A stretch of 64,000 nt of DNA from Falsirhodobacter algicola. GTDB lineage: Bacteria; Pseudomonadota; Alphaproteobacteria; Rhodobacterales; Rhodobacteraceae. The stretch lies in contig NZ_CP047289.1 of NCBI RefSeq assembly GCF_018279165.1, positions 1,734,501 through 1,798,500 on the forward strand, written 5' to 3'. This document shows positions 18,243 through 27,054 of this stretch, piece by piece; positions within the stretch are counted from its first letter, which is position 1, and each line of letters begins with the position of its first letter. The notes below the pieces were generated by a model. It was not told where the DNA came from. It worked only from the letters and a program-made list of their open reading frames with translations, and did no database searches. Made by a program: the position numbers and the translations under genes.

Positions 18243-19181
18243 ATGACCTGCGACATCATCTTTCGTGTGGAAGGCCCCATCTTTCAGGCCGCCCTCTCGG
18301 CGCATTTCACGACCCATGACGGGTGGAACGGGCTGGAGGGTCTGTCCGACGAGGTTCGCGCGAAGGCCCGCGTCGTCGTCACCAACGGCACGGTCGGCCT
18401 GACCGAGGCGGAGATGGCGATGCTTCCGGCGCTCTCGCTCGTCTGCGCGGTCGGCACGGGGTATGAGGGGGTGGATGTCGCGGCGGCGCGGGCACGCGGC
18501 ATCGCCGTCACCCATGCCGCAGGGATCAATGCGCAGGCCGTGGCCGAACATGCGCTGGGCATGATCCTTGCCTCCGTCCGCCGGATCTGCCGGTTCGATG
18601 CCTCGGTCCGGGCGGGAACGTGGCGCGGGGATGTGGGCACGACGCGCCTCGTATCGGGCCAAAGGCTCGGCGTCTTCGGGATGGGCGGCATCGGCCAGCG
18701 CACCGCCCCCATGGCCGAGGCGCTGGGCATGCGCGTCGCCTATTGCAGCCGCAGCCCCAAGGACCTGCCATGGGATTTCCATCCCGACATCCTGTCCTTG
18801 GCGCAGCACTCGGACGTGCTGCTGCTGGCCGCGCCGGGCGGACCCGCCACGCATCACGCCGTGACGGACGCGGTTCTCGATGCGCTCGGCCCCGAGGGGT
18901 ATGTGGTGAATGTCGGGCGCGGGTCGCTGATCCACACGCCGGTCCTGATCGCGGCGCTGGAGGCCGGGCGGATCGCCGGGGCCGCCCTCGACGTCTTCGA
19001 GGAGGAGCCGAACGTCCCGGACGCTCTGCGCGCCCATCCCGCCGTGGTGCTGAGCCCGCATGTCGCGGGCCTCGCCTCCGACGTTCAGCACCAAAGCGCG
19101 GCGCTGATCCTCCGCAACATCGAGGCGCATCTTGGGGGCGCCCCGCTGCACAGCCCGGTGCCGGAACTGGCGCAGCCCTGA
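18243..19181 (+). CDS. D-2-hydroxyacid dehydrogenase (glyoxylate/hydroxypyruvate reductase-like)
   Basis: 312 residues. The catalytic triad of the family is visible: Arg in NVGRGSLI, Glu in FEEEPNVP and His in LSPHVAG. The nucleotide motif GVFGMGGIGQRTA starts near 144, and the substrate loop VCAVGTGYEGVDV with the helix NAQAVAEHALGMIL precedes it. It reduces small 2-oxoacids with NAD(P)H in the cytoplasm. The start at 18243 follows AGAAAGGATCCC. It is tail-to-tail with the YHYH gene. Confidence 0.85.
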   Translation: MTCDIIFRVEGPIFQAALSAHFTTHDGWNGLEGLSDEVRAKARVVVTNGTVGLTEAEMAMLPALSLVCAVGTGYEGVDVAAARARGIAVTHAAGINAQAVAEHALGMILASVRRICRFDASVRAGTWRGDVGTTRLVSGQRLGVFGMGGIGQRTAPMAEALGMRVAYCSRSPKDLPWDFHPDILSLAQHSDVLLLAAPGGPATHHAVTDAVLDALGPEGYVVNVGRGSLIHTPVLIAALEAGRIAGAALDVFEEEPNVPDALRAHPAVVLSPHVAGLASDVQHQSAALILRNIEAHLGGAPLHSPVPELAQP

Positions 19182-19197
19182 CCGGGCCGGGCGCAGA

Positions 19198-20121
19198 TCA
19201 GTCCGGCCGCGGCCCTTCGGCATTCCGGGGGCGGCGGTTCGGATTGCCGGGCGGGCCCATGGCCTTGCGGATCATCTGCACCGTCTCGGCCTGAAGCTGC
19301 CCGGTGAAGCAGCCGAGCGTGTAGGGATATTCGGGCGTCAGCCGATAGGCATAGCTGTAACGATGGCCTTGGATGACCACGTCCTCCTCGCGGCCATGGC
19401 AGGCGTCGAGGTCGTCGTTGCTCAGCGTGCGGCCATCGGCATCCACCATCCCGAGGATGGGGAAACCGTCCAGCGCCCAGCCGACGACGGTGTTGCTCTG
19501 CGCGCCCGGCAGGCAGGGGGAGCTGCTGTGGTAATGGTACTGCCCCTGACCCTGCGGGTGGCCATCGCAGACATCCTGCACCTCATGGGCGGCGGCATCG
19601 CGCCCCGCATCGTCCAGCGCGTTGTAGAAGGCGACCCCCGTGACCGTGAAGCCGATCATCCCCATCGACAGGCAGCTTGGCGTATCGGCGATGACGGGGG
19701 CGCTGGGAATGGTGAACTGCAGCGGCTGTTCGCGGATCGCGTTGGGATTCGTGTCATAGGCATAGACGGGGTCATCCTTGGCGATGGGAAACTCGCCCGT
19801 GGGCACCCCGACCGGAAGACCGTTGGAGGCGACATCGAGCCCGTCCGCGCCATAGGTCGCCGAGAAGGAGGCGTCGGGCCAACTGACCTCGCCCCGGACA
19901 TGGGGCTTGGCCAGCGGGTCCCATGTGTCGCCGTGGAACCAGTCGCCCACATGGCGCGCCCCGTTGCCGCGGAAGTTCTGATTGCAGGCATAGACGTTTC
20001 CCGCTTCGGGGTGGTCCGTCACCTTACCGTCGCCGACCGGAAGTTCGTGGGCAAAGACGGTCGGGCCGGGAACGGCGACGCTGGCGATCAGGATCAGGCG
20101 CGGAAAAAGGGCTCGGGGCAT
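19198..20121 (-). CDS. Secreted YHYH-domain protein
   Basis: 307 residues from the ATG at 20121; earlier in-frame starts lack a ribosome site, while AGGA precedes this one. A signal peptide PRALFPRLILIASVAVPGPTVFA is followed by a YHYH domain with the literal motif QGQYHYHS. Conserved cysteines lie around CDGHPQG, SSPCLPG, DACHG and LGCFTGQ. YHYH proteins are exported, often near metal or redox genes; no biochemical role is established. Nothing in the neighbourhood points to a partner. Confidence 0.75.
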   Translation of the reverse strand: MPRALFPRLILIASVAVPGPTVFAHELPVGDGKVTDHPEAGNVYACNQNFRGNGARHVGDWFHGDTWDPLAKPHVRGEVSWPDASFSATYGADGLDVASNGLPVGVPTGEFPIAKDDPVYAYDTNPNAIREQPLQFTIPSAPVIADTPSCLSMGMIGFTVTGVAFYNALDDAGRDAAAHEVQDVCDGHPQGQGQYHYHSSSPCLPGAQSNTVVGWALDGFPILGMVDADGRTLSNDDLDACHGREEDVVIQGHRYSYAYRLTPEYPYTLGCFTGQLQAETVQMIRKAMGPPGNPNRRPRNAEGPRPD

Positions 20122-20202
20122 GGGATGCGTCCTTCGTTGCGATGACATGTCTGTCAACGCATACGGGCCAGCCGCCCCGATCCGTCGCACGCGGGCGTGA
20201 TG

Positions 20203-21021
20203 TCAGTCCGCCCGGCCCCGAAGGCAGGCCATCGCCCGTTCCCAACTGGCGCGGTTTGCGGCGGACAAAAGATGATCCTCGGGGCGCACATCGGGCCATT
20301 GGCGTCCATCCTCCGTCGCGGCGAACCCGCCGAGCTCGGCCAGCATCAACTGCCCCGCATGATGATCCCACGGCTTCAGCCCGGTGGAGAGGCAGATATC
20401 GGCCTGCCCCTCGGCCAGCATCCGGTATTCCAGCGCCGAGCATTGTATCGTCACGATCCGCGACACCGCCCCGAACGCCGCGGCCAGCCGCACCCGCCCG
20501 GCCGCATCGTGCTGCGACAGCGGCAGAAGTGCGGTCTCCAGCCGCGCCGTCTGCGACAGCGGCGCAAGGCGGGACATCTGCCCCCCGGCATCCAGACGGT
20601 GCACCCCGCCGCCGCGCAGAACCAGCAGGCTGTCCTGCGTGACGGGATAATGGATGACGCCGCCGATCGCCTCTCCGTGCCGCAGAACGGCGACCATCGT
20701 GCCGAAGATCGGCAGCCCATGGGCGAAGGGCCATGTGCCATCCACCGGGTCGATCACGAAGAGCAGCGGATCGGCGGCATAGTCGAAGCCGTCCACCGCC
20801 GTCTCCTCGCCGGTCACGGCGGCGCCGGAAAAGGCGGCGCGCAGATCGCGGGTCAGCGCGGCCTCGGCCTCGGTGTCGGCGATGGTCACCAGATCGTCCG
20901 GCGCGGTCTTGGCGCGGATCTCCGACTGCGCCAACGCGCCGAAGCGCGGCAGGATGATGCGGGCGGCGACATCGCGGGCCAGCCGCTCCACCGTCAGAAG
21001 GTCGGGCAGCGCAAAGCTCAT
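20203..21021 (-). CDS. Inositol-monophosphatase-family phosphatase
   Basis: 272 residues from the ATG at 21021. Metal and catalytic motifs are present in order: TGEET (GxEE) near 73, IDPVDGTWPF (the family DPxDGT) near 89-98, and KPWDHHAGQLMLAELGG near 215. The family includes inositol, histidinol and 3'(2')-phosphoadenosine phosphatases; WPF after DGT and lack of a PAP signature favour the inositol/histidinol side. The start overlaps the stop of the GDPD-like gene (ATGA), so the two are translated together and may act on related phosphoesters. Confidence 0.8.
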   Translation of the reverse strand: MSFALPDLLTVERLARDVAARIILPRFGALAQSEIRAKTAPDDLVTIADTEAEAALTRDLRAAFSGAAVTGEETAVDGFDYAADPLLFVIDPVDGTWPFAHGLPIFGTMVAVLRHGEAIGGVIHYPVTQDSLLVLRGGGVHRLDAGGQMSRLAPLSQTARLETALLPLSQHDAAGRVRLAAAFGAVSRIVTIQCSALEYRMLAEGQADICLSTGLKPWDHHAGQLMLAELGGFAATEDGRQWPDVRPEDHLLSAANRASWERAMACLRGRAD

Positions 21022-21845
21022 GCCGCCACACCCACGGCCCGCAACCAGCCGCGCAGGCGCGCCGGTTCGTCGGTCTGGATCGCGCCGACCCCGGCGGCCA
21101 GAAGCTGGCCCCAGACCGCATCCCCCGCCCAGCGCGCATCGCGGTCCGTCAGGCCTGCGGGGCGGCTGCCCTCCACGGTGCCGACACGGACGGCGATGCC
21201 CGCGCGGCGCAGGGTGCGGGCGGCGGGGCGCAGATCTTCCAGCCGCTGAAACTCCAGATCCACCATGAAGGGCGGATGATGCAGCAGCGCCTCCGGCAGC
21301 CCGCCCTGCCCTGCGCGCGCCACCGCCACCACCGCGATGCCGCTGTCCTGCTGCAACCGGGCCAGACGGCGCACATCGGCGGTCGATCCGACCTGCATCC
21401 GCAATGCGGCGAACCCTTCGGCCCCGGCGGCCTGCACGCAGGCGACCGCATTCGGCAAAAGGGAGGGATCGCGCAGATCGAGTTCCAGCGCGATGCGCCC
21501 GCGGGCCAGATCCAGCGCCTCGGTCAGCGTGGGCACACGCTCGGCCGTCGTTCGGCGCGTGGCACCATCGGCCCGGAACAGGGGGCGGGCCCGCATCTCG
21601 GCCAGCGTCGACCAAGCGGGGCGCAGCGCCGCGCCCGTCATCCGCAGCGCGGTGTCATCGCGCAGCAGGATCAGATGGCCGTCCCGCGTGCCGCGCACAT
21701 CCACCGATGCCGCCGTGCAGCCCAGCGCGATGGCATCCCGGATGGAGGCGAGGCTGTTCTCGGGGGCGCGGTGCCATGCGCCCCGATGGGCAATCACGGC
21801 CGCGCCCGCAGGATGGGCGGCAAGCAGGGTGCGGTAGCTGTGCAC
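21018..21845 (-). CDS. Degenerate glycerophosphodiester phosphodiesterase-like protein
   Basis: About 275 residues; a GTG at 21845 with GGAAGGA upstream is the likely start because no ATG is well placed. VIAHRGAWHRAPENS matches the GDPD signature HRG...PEN. In the next motif, usually ExDxxxTxDGxxVxxHD, the protein reads SVDVRGTRDGHLILLRDD. The metal-binding Glu is Ser and the second catalytic His is Arg. The TIM-barrel fold appears intact (ALELDLRDPSLL, VGTVEGSRPAG, GAIQTDEPARL). It may be inactive or changed in specificity. It is coupled to the downstream phosphatase gene. Confidence 0.65.
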   Translation of the reverse strand: MHSYRTLLAAHPAGAAVIAHRGAWHRAPENSLASIRDAIALGCTAASVDVRGTRDGHLILLRDDTALRMTGAALRPAWSTLAEMRARPLFRADGATRRTTAERVPTLTEALDLARGRIALELDLRDPSLLPNAVACVQAAGAEGFAALRMQVGSTADVRRLARLQQDSGIAVVAVARAGQGGLPEALLHHPPFMVDLEFQRLEDLRPAARTLRRAGIAVRVGTVEGSRPAGLTDRDARWAGDAVWGQLLAAGVGAIQTDEPARLRGWLRAVGVAA

Positions 21846-22037
21846 GGGATCGTTGTTCCTTCCGTCATGGGCCTCATCTGCCGCCGCCCCGCGGGGGGCG
21901 CAATGCAAAGTTATATGACAATCGAAACAGTTGAGGATCAATGCCCAGCTTGACAGGGTGGAACGATGTGCCGCAGCCTCGGACGGACCGGCCGGTGGCG
22001 GGTCCCGGCCATTTCCGCGCAGGAGGGACCGCGCCCC

Positions 22038-23020
22038 ATGCCCATTCTCCGCCGCCTGATCGTCGGCACCGCCCTTGCCCCCATCCCCCTTGCCGCCGCC
22101 GCGCAGGATGCGATCCCGCTTGGTGAGATCGTCGTCTCCGCCGGGCTGACACCAGCCCCGGCAGAGGGCTATGGCCGCGCCAGCACCGTGCTGACCGCCG
22201 CCGACATCGCCGCCCGGGGCGCCGCCACGGTGGAGGATGCGCTGCGCGGCGTCCCCGGGGTCTCGGTCGCCAGCAGCGGCGCCAATTTCACCCAAATCCG
22301 CATTCGCGGCGGCGAGGCGCGCCAGACCCTAATCCTGATCGACGGGGTGGAGGCGGGGGGCGGGTCGGGCGATTACGTCCTCTCGAACCTTCCCATCGCC
22401 GGGATCGCGCGGATCGAGGTTCTGCGCGGCCCGCAATCGACCTTCTACGGCGCCGATGCCGCATCCGGGGTGATCAACATCATCACCGATCGCGGCGCGC
22501 CGGGCCTGCACCATGGCGCCACGATCGAGGTCGGGAACGGCCTCTCCGCCTCCGGCACGGTCAGCCAGCGCAGCGCCGGGGGCGGGCTGTCGCTGAACCT
22601 TTCGCGCGTGGACGATCGGGGGTTCGATCAGTCCGGCGATGGCGGGGAACGCGACGGCCTGCACCGCCGGACGGCGCATCTGGCGGGCGATTGGCAGGCC
22701 ACCGATGCACTGCGCCTTGGCGCCGCGCTGCGCTGGTCGGACGAAGATTTCGATTATGACCGCGAGGATTACGGCTACGATCCCCTCACCTTCGCGCCCA
22801 CGGTCACGGATGCCGCCGGTTTCGTCGATGACGATCCGAGCCTGCGGGGCCAGCGGCGGGAAACGCAAACCGCCCTCTGGGGCGAGCTTTCGGCGCTGGA
22901 CGGGCAGCTTCTGCACCGGATCGACATCCGGGATTCGGTCTATCGGCAGGCATCCGAGGGGACGGAGACGACGCGCGGGGAAACGCAGGCGGCGCGCTAC
23001 CGCCTCAGCTATGGTCTGGA
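22038..23020 (+). pseudogene. btuB: TonB-dependent receptor, BtuB-like, 3' end lost to transposon
   Basis: About 327 native residues, then the frame runs into the transposon end and stops at 23039. A signal peptide (RRLIVGTALAPIPLAAAAQ) is followed by the plug domain: EIVVSAGLTP, VEDALRGVPGVSVASSG, QIRIRGGEARQTLILIDGVEA, RIEVLRGPQSTFYGADAASGVINIIT. Then come the first beta-strands of the barrel. A full receptor needs about 600 residues, so it cannot form a pore. Resemblance to alphaproteobacterial BtuB (vitamin B12 uptake) is supported by a PduO-type adenosyltransferase remnant on the far side of the element. No cobalamin riboswitch is recognisable upstream. Confidence 0.75.
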
Positions 23021-23047
23021 TGTCGTTTTTCACAAATAAGTTCAGCA
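23021..23047 (+). repeat. Left terminal inverted repeat (outer)
   Basis: Begins TGTCGTTTTTCACAAATAAG, directly after native btuB-like sequence. It matches the right end at 25 of 27 positions, better than the inner copy does, so it is the likelier true left end. Confidence 0.85.
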
Positions 23048-23137
23048 GCCTGTCACAGACGGTTCAGTGAACGGCCGCAGCGTCGAAGCAGCCGTTCGCG
23101 CAGACCGCCGCGAACGGCTTGAAGGAGCCCTAAGCCG

Positions 23138-23671
23138 TCACTCGAGGGGAGCGTGTGTTGGCTTCCACATGGCGATCCGAGTTGTCATGTCTAGGAACGT
23201 TGCATGGCGATCAAGGATGGCCTGTAGGCTCGGCCCAATCCGACTTTCATGCATCTCTGCATAACCGAGCTTCCTATACCAAGGGGCGTTCCACCTCGGG
23301 ATACGGAAGGTAGCTAAACATGTCCCCGAAACGCCAGCGGCATAAGCGTAGTCCTCTGCCCATCCAAGCAACCGCTGCCCGATGCCTTTGCCTGACATCC
23401 CGTCATCGACCATAAGGCTTGCAATGTAGAGCATGTCATCAAGCGGCTGCACGATGATATAGCCTGCTCGGCGTCCGGCGTGCTCGGCCACCATTGTAGT
23501 CCCGGTTCTGAAACGTTCGGGGTTAATCGCTGGAGCCGCCGCAAATTTTTCGTAGCCTTTCAGTGAAAGGTAGCGCCGATGCGCTGCACGCTCCAGTTGG
23601 CACAGGTCATCAATTTCGGCCTCGTCGTAGGATCGAAGAAGAGTGCGAGTATTGTTCATGGTCATGATCAT
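23138..23671 (-). CDS. GNAT-family N-acetyltransferase
   Basis: Up to 177 residues; starts at codons 1, 3 and 5 (MIMTMNN) are equally possible, and none has a clear ribosome site. The acetyl-CoA-binding core is seen as LYIASLMVDDGMSGKGIGQRLLGWAEDYA (motif A with GKGIG) and the strand-helix FRIPRWNAPWYRKLGYAEM (motif B). The substrate is unknown; small GNATs on transposons often modify antibiotics, but no specific class is indicated. Base composition is visibly less GC-rich than the chromosome. It lies between the two left-type transposon ends. Confidence 0.75.
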   Translation of the reverse strand: MIMTMNNTRTLLRSYDEAEIDDLCQLERAAHRRYLSLKGYEKFAAAPAINPERFRTGTTMVAEHAGRRAGYIIVQPLDDMLYIASLMVDDGMSGKGIGQRLLGWAEDYAYAAGVSGTCLATFRIPRWNAPWYRKLGYAEMHESRIGPSLQAILDRHATFLDMTTRIAMWKPTHAPLE

Positions 23672-24404
23672 TGCATGGCCAACGCCTTAGGCGTGGTCTT
23701 TCCCGGACCTAATCCACACACATGCAAAAGCACGCTGCGAGGCTAGATGGTGGAACAGGGCGGGTACTCATGATGGTGGTCGTCGCAGTCCAGACCTCGC
23801 GACGCCGGGCGGCGACTGATTTACCCGGCGCCGTTCATACCGAGGCCGTCATCATGGCCAAAAAGAGATGTTTTATCGCGACCCATCATGACCATCGCTT
23901 ACCCGGGGAGCCGTATTTGGACAAGTGAAGCTTCTGTAACGAGCGGCAGCTTTCAGCGCGGGACAAAAACGGTCGTTTCTGCACACCTAGAAGACATATG
24001 TTCAGAAACTAGTGTCGTTTTCCACAAATAAATTCAGCATTCTGTCGTAAGGTGCTCAGTGAACACCCGCAGCACAAAAAGCTATCGTTCAGGCAGATTT
24101 CGACAAAAGCTGGATCGAGCCCAATTTACCAGATGCTGTGCTACGCGCGAATGACGGCTCCGGTGGAGCGCTACAATCGCTGCGTGGTGTCCGTTTGGGT
24201 CCAGACCTGACCATGGCGGCGCTGTTATAGGCCGCAGACGACCCGTGTGCGCTGCTGGATGCGCCTCACTCAGCTGTCCCATCATGGTGATTGTCATGGC
24301 AATGCCGTGTTTTGCCGGTCTATGGGCTTTCAGATTCAGAACCCCGTGCTGAAAGACGCTGAGTAACCGGCCGGGGCGGCTCGCAGCCGCCCCGTGTCTC
24401 AAGC
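23672..24404. other. 733-bp non-coding stretch inside the transposon
   Basis: Contains the inner left-type repeat at 24013-24039 and no convincing gene. Two short frames (23722-23928 plus, 24082-24408 minus) lack recognisable motifs, ribosome sites or coding bias. It is probably remnant DNA between an older element end and the cargo. Confidence 0.55.
24013..24039 (+). repeat. Second, inner left-type terminal repeat
   Basis: TGTCGTTTTCCACAAATAAA and the next seven bases match the outer left repeat at 24 of 27 positions, and similarity continues for tens of bases (for example CTCAGTGAAC and CCGCAGC in both). It matches the right end at 23 of 27. It implies two related insertions or a nested, partly deleted element. 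Confidence 0.8.
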
Positions 24405-25592
24405 TCACTCAGCCGGAACGGCATCGGGCTCTCGAAGGGCCGCCGTCGCGATAAGGGCGATGACCACCAGCGCGGCGGCGATGAGAAACATTCCCGAAAG
24501 GCCCGTCAGCGACAGCAGCGTCGACCCGATAGCGGCGCCGAAGCCGATTGAGCCATTGAACAGCGCTACATAGATCGCCGAGGCCTGAAGGGCGTCTTCG
24601 CCAGCCTCCTTGAGCACCCAGGTCTGGAGGCCGACCAGGATCGCAGCGAACGCGCCGCCCCATAAAACGAGCGCCATTGCAGTGCCGACCAAGCCCAAGA
24701 CGTCTCCGACCAACGCAAGCGCGCCGAGAGAGATGCAGGCGGAAAGCAGGGCCATGGTGACCACCGTTTTGAGCCGCGTGTCGATCAAGGCGCCAGTCAG
24801 GAAATTGGCCGCCACCCCCGCCAGTCCGAAAAGGAATAGCAGTGGCGCGACCCATCCAGCCGCCAAGCCGATTTCGCTCGACAGGAACGGCTCGATGTAC
24901 GTGAACGCTATGAAGTGTGCCGTGATCGCGAAGAGGGTCGCCACGAAGATGCGCTGAAACGCAGGGATCGCCAGAATGCGCCAGAGCGAGCGGACCCCGA
25001 CACGTCCCGATCCGGAAACATCCGGGACGGTCATCCTCAGAGCCGCAGCGACAAGAACGGACAGCACGCCGATGGCCAGAAATGCCGTTCTCCAGCCGTG
25101 TTCCAGCCCGATGAAACTCGCCAGCGGCACACCCAGAACACTGGCGACCGAAACCCCGCCGAATATGATCGAAGTGGCCACGCCGACCTGTCGTGCAGGG
25201 ACAAGCTGCGCGCCGAGGGTTCCGATCATGGCCCAAAAGGCGCCGTGCGCCAAAGCGCCTAGGATACGCGCGCCCATGAGCCACGAAAAGGACTCCGCGA
25301 AGCCTGCACAGACCCCGGATCCCCCCAGGATCATCATGAGACCCACCAGCATCGGGCGTCGCGGGGCCGCTCCCAGCCAGACCGCTGATGCGAGCGCAGC
25401 CGCGACTGCGATCCAGGCGTAGAGCGTCACGGCCAAGCCGGCCGTCGCGGTCGTCACGCCGAGATCGCCGGCGATCAGAGAGAGCAGGCCGATCGGAGCG
25501 AGTTCGGCGGTCACGATGGAAAAGCTGCCGACACCGAGGGCCGCGACGGCGAACCAGTCACGCGGCGATGCGCGGTCAATGTGATTTATCAT
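24405..25592 (-). CDS. MFS exporter, DHA1-like
   Basis: 395 residues with about twelve hydrophobic segments, the normal size for the major facilitator superfamily. The N-terminal half has FSIVTAELAPIGLLSLIAGDLGV and the AraJ/YdhP-like motif around GARILGALAHGAFWAMIG, as in DHA1 drug or metabolite exporters. It is an inner-membrane proton antiporter by family. It is the last gene of the minus-strand cargo set after the aldo/keto reductase and CMD genes (22-bp gap), opposite the LysR gene. The exported compound is probably related to what those enzymes process. Confidence 0.85.
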   Translation of the reverse strand: MINHIDRASPRDWFAVAALGVGSFSIVTAELAPIGLLSLIAGDLGVTTATAGLAVTLYAWIAVAAALASAVWLGAAPRRPMLVGLMMILGGSGVCAGFAESFSWLMGARILGALAHGAFWAMIGTLGAQLVPARQVGVATSIIFGGVSVASVLGVPLASFIGLEHGWRTAFLAIGVLSVLVAAALRMTVPDVSGSGRVGVRSLWRILAIPAFQRIFVATLFAITAHFIAFTYIEPFLSSEIGLAAGWVAPLLFLFGLAGVAANFLTGALIDTRLKTVVTMALLSACISLGALALVGDVLGLVGTAMALVLWGGAFAAILVGLQTWVLKEAGEDALQASAIYVALFNGSIGFGAAIGSTLLSLTGLSGMFLIAAALVVIALIATAALREPDAVPAE

Positions 25593-25614
25593 TTGGAAAC
25601 TCCTGAGCGCAGGG

Positions 25615-26001
25615 TCATTCAGGCGCCTCCGCGAAGGCCTTCTTCGCGGAAGTCATGGCGTTCATGGCGGCCGGAACCCCGGCATACACGGCCACTTGGT
25701 AGACGATCTCAACGATCTCCTGGCGCGAGACCCCAGTGTTCATCGCCGCGCGCATGTGGAAGTCGAGCTGGCCGGGGGCTGTCCCCATCGAGGCCAGCAT
25801 CGCGACGGTCAGCATCTCCCGCGTCTTCAGGTCGATGCCCGGCCTCGACACCACGTCCGCGAAGGCGAAGCCCAGAATGATCTCGGTCGCATCGCTGTCG
25901 AAGTCAGTGAGATTTGCGTCCACGCGGTCGGGCGCACCCGCTTCCAGCCGCTCCAGAAGGGCCAGCGCGGCAGCCCGGCGGCCGGCAGGCATACCTGTCA
26001 T
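25615..26001 (-). CDS. Carboxymuconolactone decarboxylase-family protein
   Basis: 128 residues from the ATG at 26001. All-helical CMD fold with the family stretch SRPGIDLKTREMLTVAMLASMG and MRAAMNTGVSRQEIVEIVYQVAVYAGVPAAMNAM. There is no CxxC, so it is not an AhpD-type peroxidase partner. Proteins of this kind either decarboxylate lactone acids or act in redox detoxification. The start overlaps the stop of the aldo/keto reductase gene (ATGA), so they are translated together. Confidence 0.85.
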   Translation of the reverse strand: MTGMPAGRRAAALALLERLEAGAPDRVDANLTDFDSDATEIILGFAFADVVSRPGIDLKTREMLTVAMLASMGTAPGQLDFHMRAAMNTGVSRQEIVEIVYQVAVYAGVPAAMNAMTSAKKAFAEAPE

Positions 26002-26981
26002 GCGTTCACTCCCTTCATGCCTTCCGGCGTGTAGCGTTCCCCGACGATGGGGAGCTGCGAGATCGCCTCTTCGAGGCGCCGGCAGTCCGCATCTTCCATC
26101 GCGACCTCTACGGCGCCGACGTTGTCTTCGAGATAAGCGCGCCGCTTGGTTCCCGGGATAGGCACGATGTCGTCGCCTTTGGCCAAGAGCCAGGCCAGCG
26201 AGAGCTGAGCAGGAGTGCAGGATTTCTCGGCCGCCATCTCCCCGATGACGTCGGCGATGCGACGGTTCTGGCCCATCGCCTCGTCCGCAAAGCGCGGCAA
26301 CCCAGAGCGGAAGTCGCCTTTTCCGAACTCTGCGGACGACTGGAACCGCCCCGTCAGGAAGCCGCGGCCGAGCGGGGAGTAGGGCACGAAGCCGATCCCC
26401 AACTCGCGGCATGTCGGGAGGATCTCCGCCTCGACGCCGCGAGACCACAGGGAGTACTCCGTTTGCACAGCCGTCACCGGATGCACAGCATGGGCGCGGC
26501 GCAGCGTTTCGGCACTGACCTCGCATAGACCGATGCGCGCGATCTTTCCGTCCTCGACCAGCCGTGCGAGCCCCTCCATCGTCTCCTCGATCGGCTGATC
26601 GGTATTGACGCGGTGGACGTAGTAGAGATCGATCTGCTCGATCCCGAGACGCCGCAATGAGGCTTCGCAGGCCGTCCGGGCGTAGTCCGGCGCGTTGTCA
26701 AGGCTGCGCTTGTATTCGCCGGGACGCCGGACGATTCCGAACTTGGTGGCAACCCGCACATCGGCACCGGTCTCGCGCAGGAAGGCCCCGATCAGCTCTT
26801 CGTTGTGGTGGGGTCCGTACATGTCGGCCGTGTCGAGAAAGTCGATTCCCAGATCGACCGCGCGGGACAGGACCTCCATTGACTCGGTGTCGTCGCGAGG
26901 GCCGTAGAACTCGCTCATCCCCATGCAACCCAGACCGATTGCCGAGACCTTGAAGTCCCGCCCAAGGGCACGCTTTCTCAT
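25998..26981 (-). CDS. Aldo/keto reductase (YajO/GSP69-like)
   Basis: 327 residues from the ATG at 26981; a longer frame reaches into the divergent LysR gene and is rejected. RALGRDFKVSAIGLGCMGMSEFYG opens the barrel. LDTADMYGPHHNEELIG gives catalytic Asp/Tyr, ATKFGIVR the lysine and DLYYVHRVN the histidine. The NADP loop is IPGTKRRAYLEDNVGAV. First gene of a three-gene minus-strand operon with CMD and MFS genes, divergent from a LysR regulator 73 bp away, which probably controls it in response to a toxic carbonyl or aromatic compound. Confidence 0.88.
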   Translation of the reverse strand: MRKRALGRDFKVSAIGLGCMGMSEFYGPRDDTESMEVLSRAVDLGIDFLDTADMYGPHHNEELIGAFLRETGADVRVATKFGIVRRPGEYKRSLDNAPDYARTACEASLRRLGIEQIDLYYVHRVNTDQPIEETMEGLARLVEDGKIARIGLCEVSAETLRRAHAVHPVTAVQTEYSLWSRGVEAEILPTCRELGIGFVPYSPLGRGFLTGRFQSSAEFGKGDFRSGLPRFADEAMGQNRRIADVIGEMAAEKSCTPAQLSLAWLLAKGDDIVPIPGTKRRAYLEDNVGAVEVAMEDADCRRLEEAISQLPIVGERYTPEGMKGVNA

Positions 26982-27054
26982 GATATTCTCCTTGTTCGTG
27001 CAACCTGATACATGGCACACGGGAAGAATGGAAAATGTAGCCAATTGAGAGAAC

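Noticed and set aside
21846-22037. Cobalamin riboswitch before the btuB-like gene
   Set aside because: No B12 box or the conserved core pairing could be found in the 190 bases upstream; a covariance-model search would settle it.
23722-23928. 68-codon frame inside the transposon
   Set aside because: No motif, no ribosome site and no coding bias; neither it nor the 108-codon minus frame at 24082-24408 is supported.
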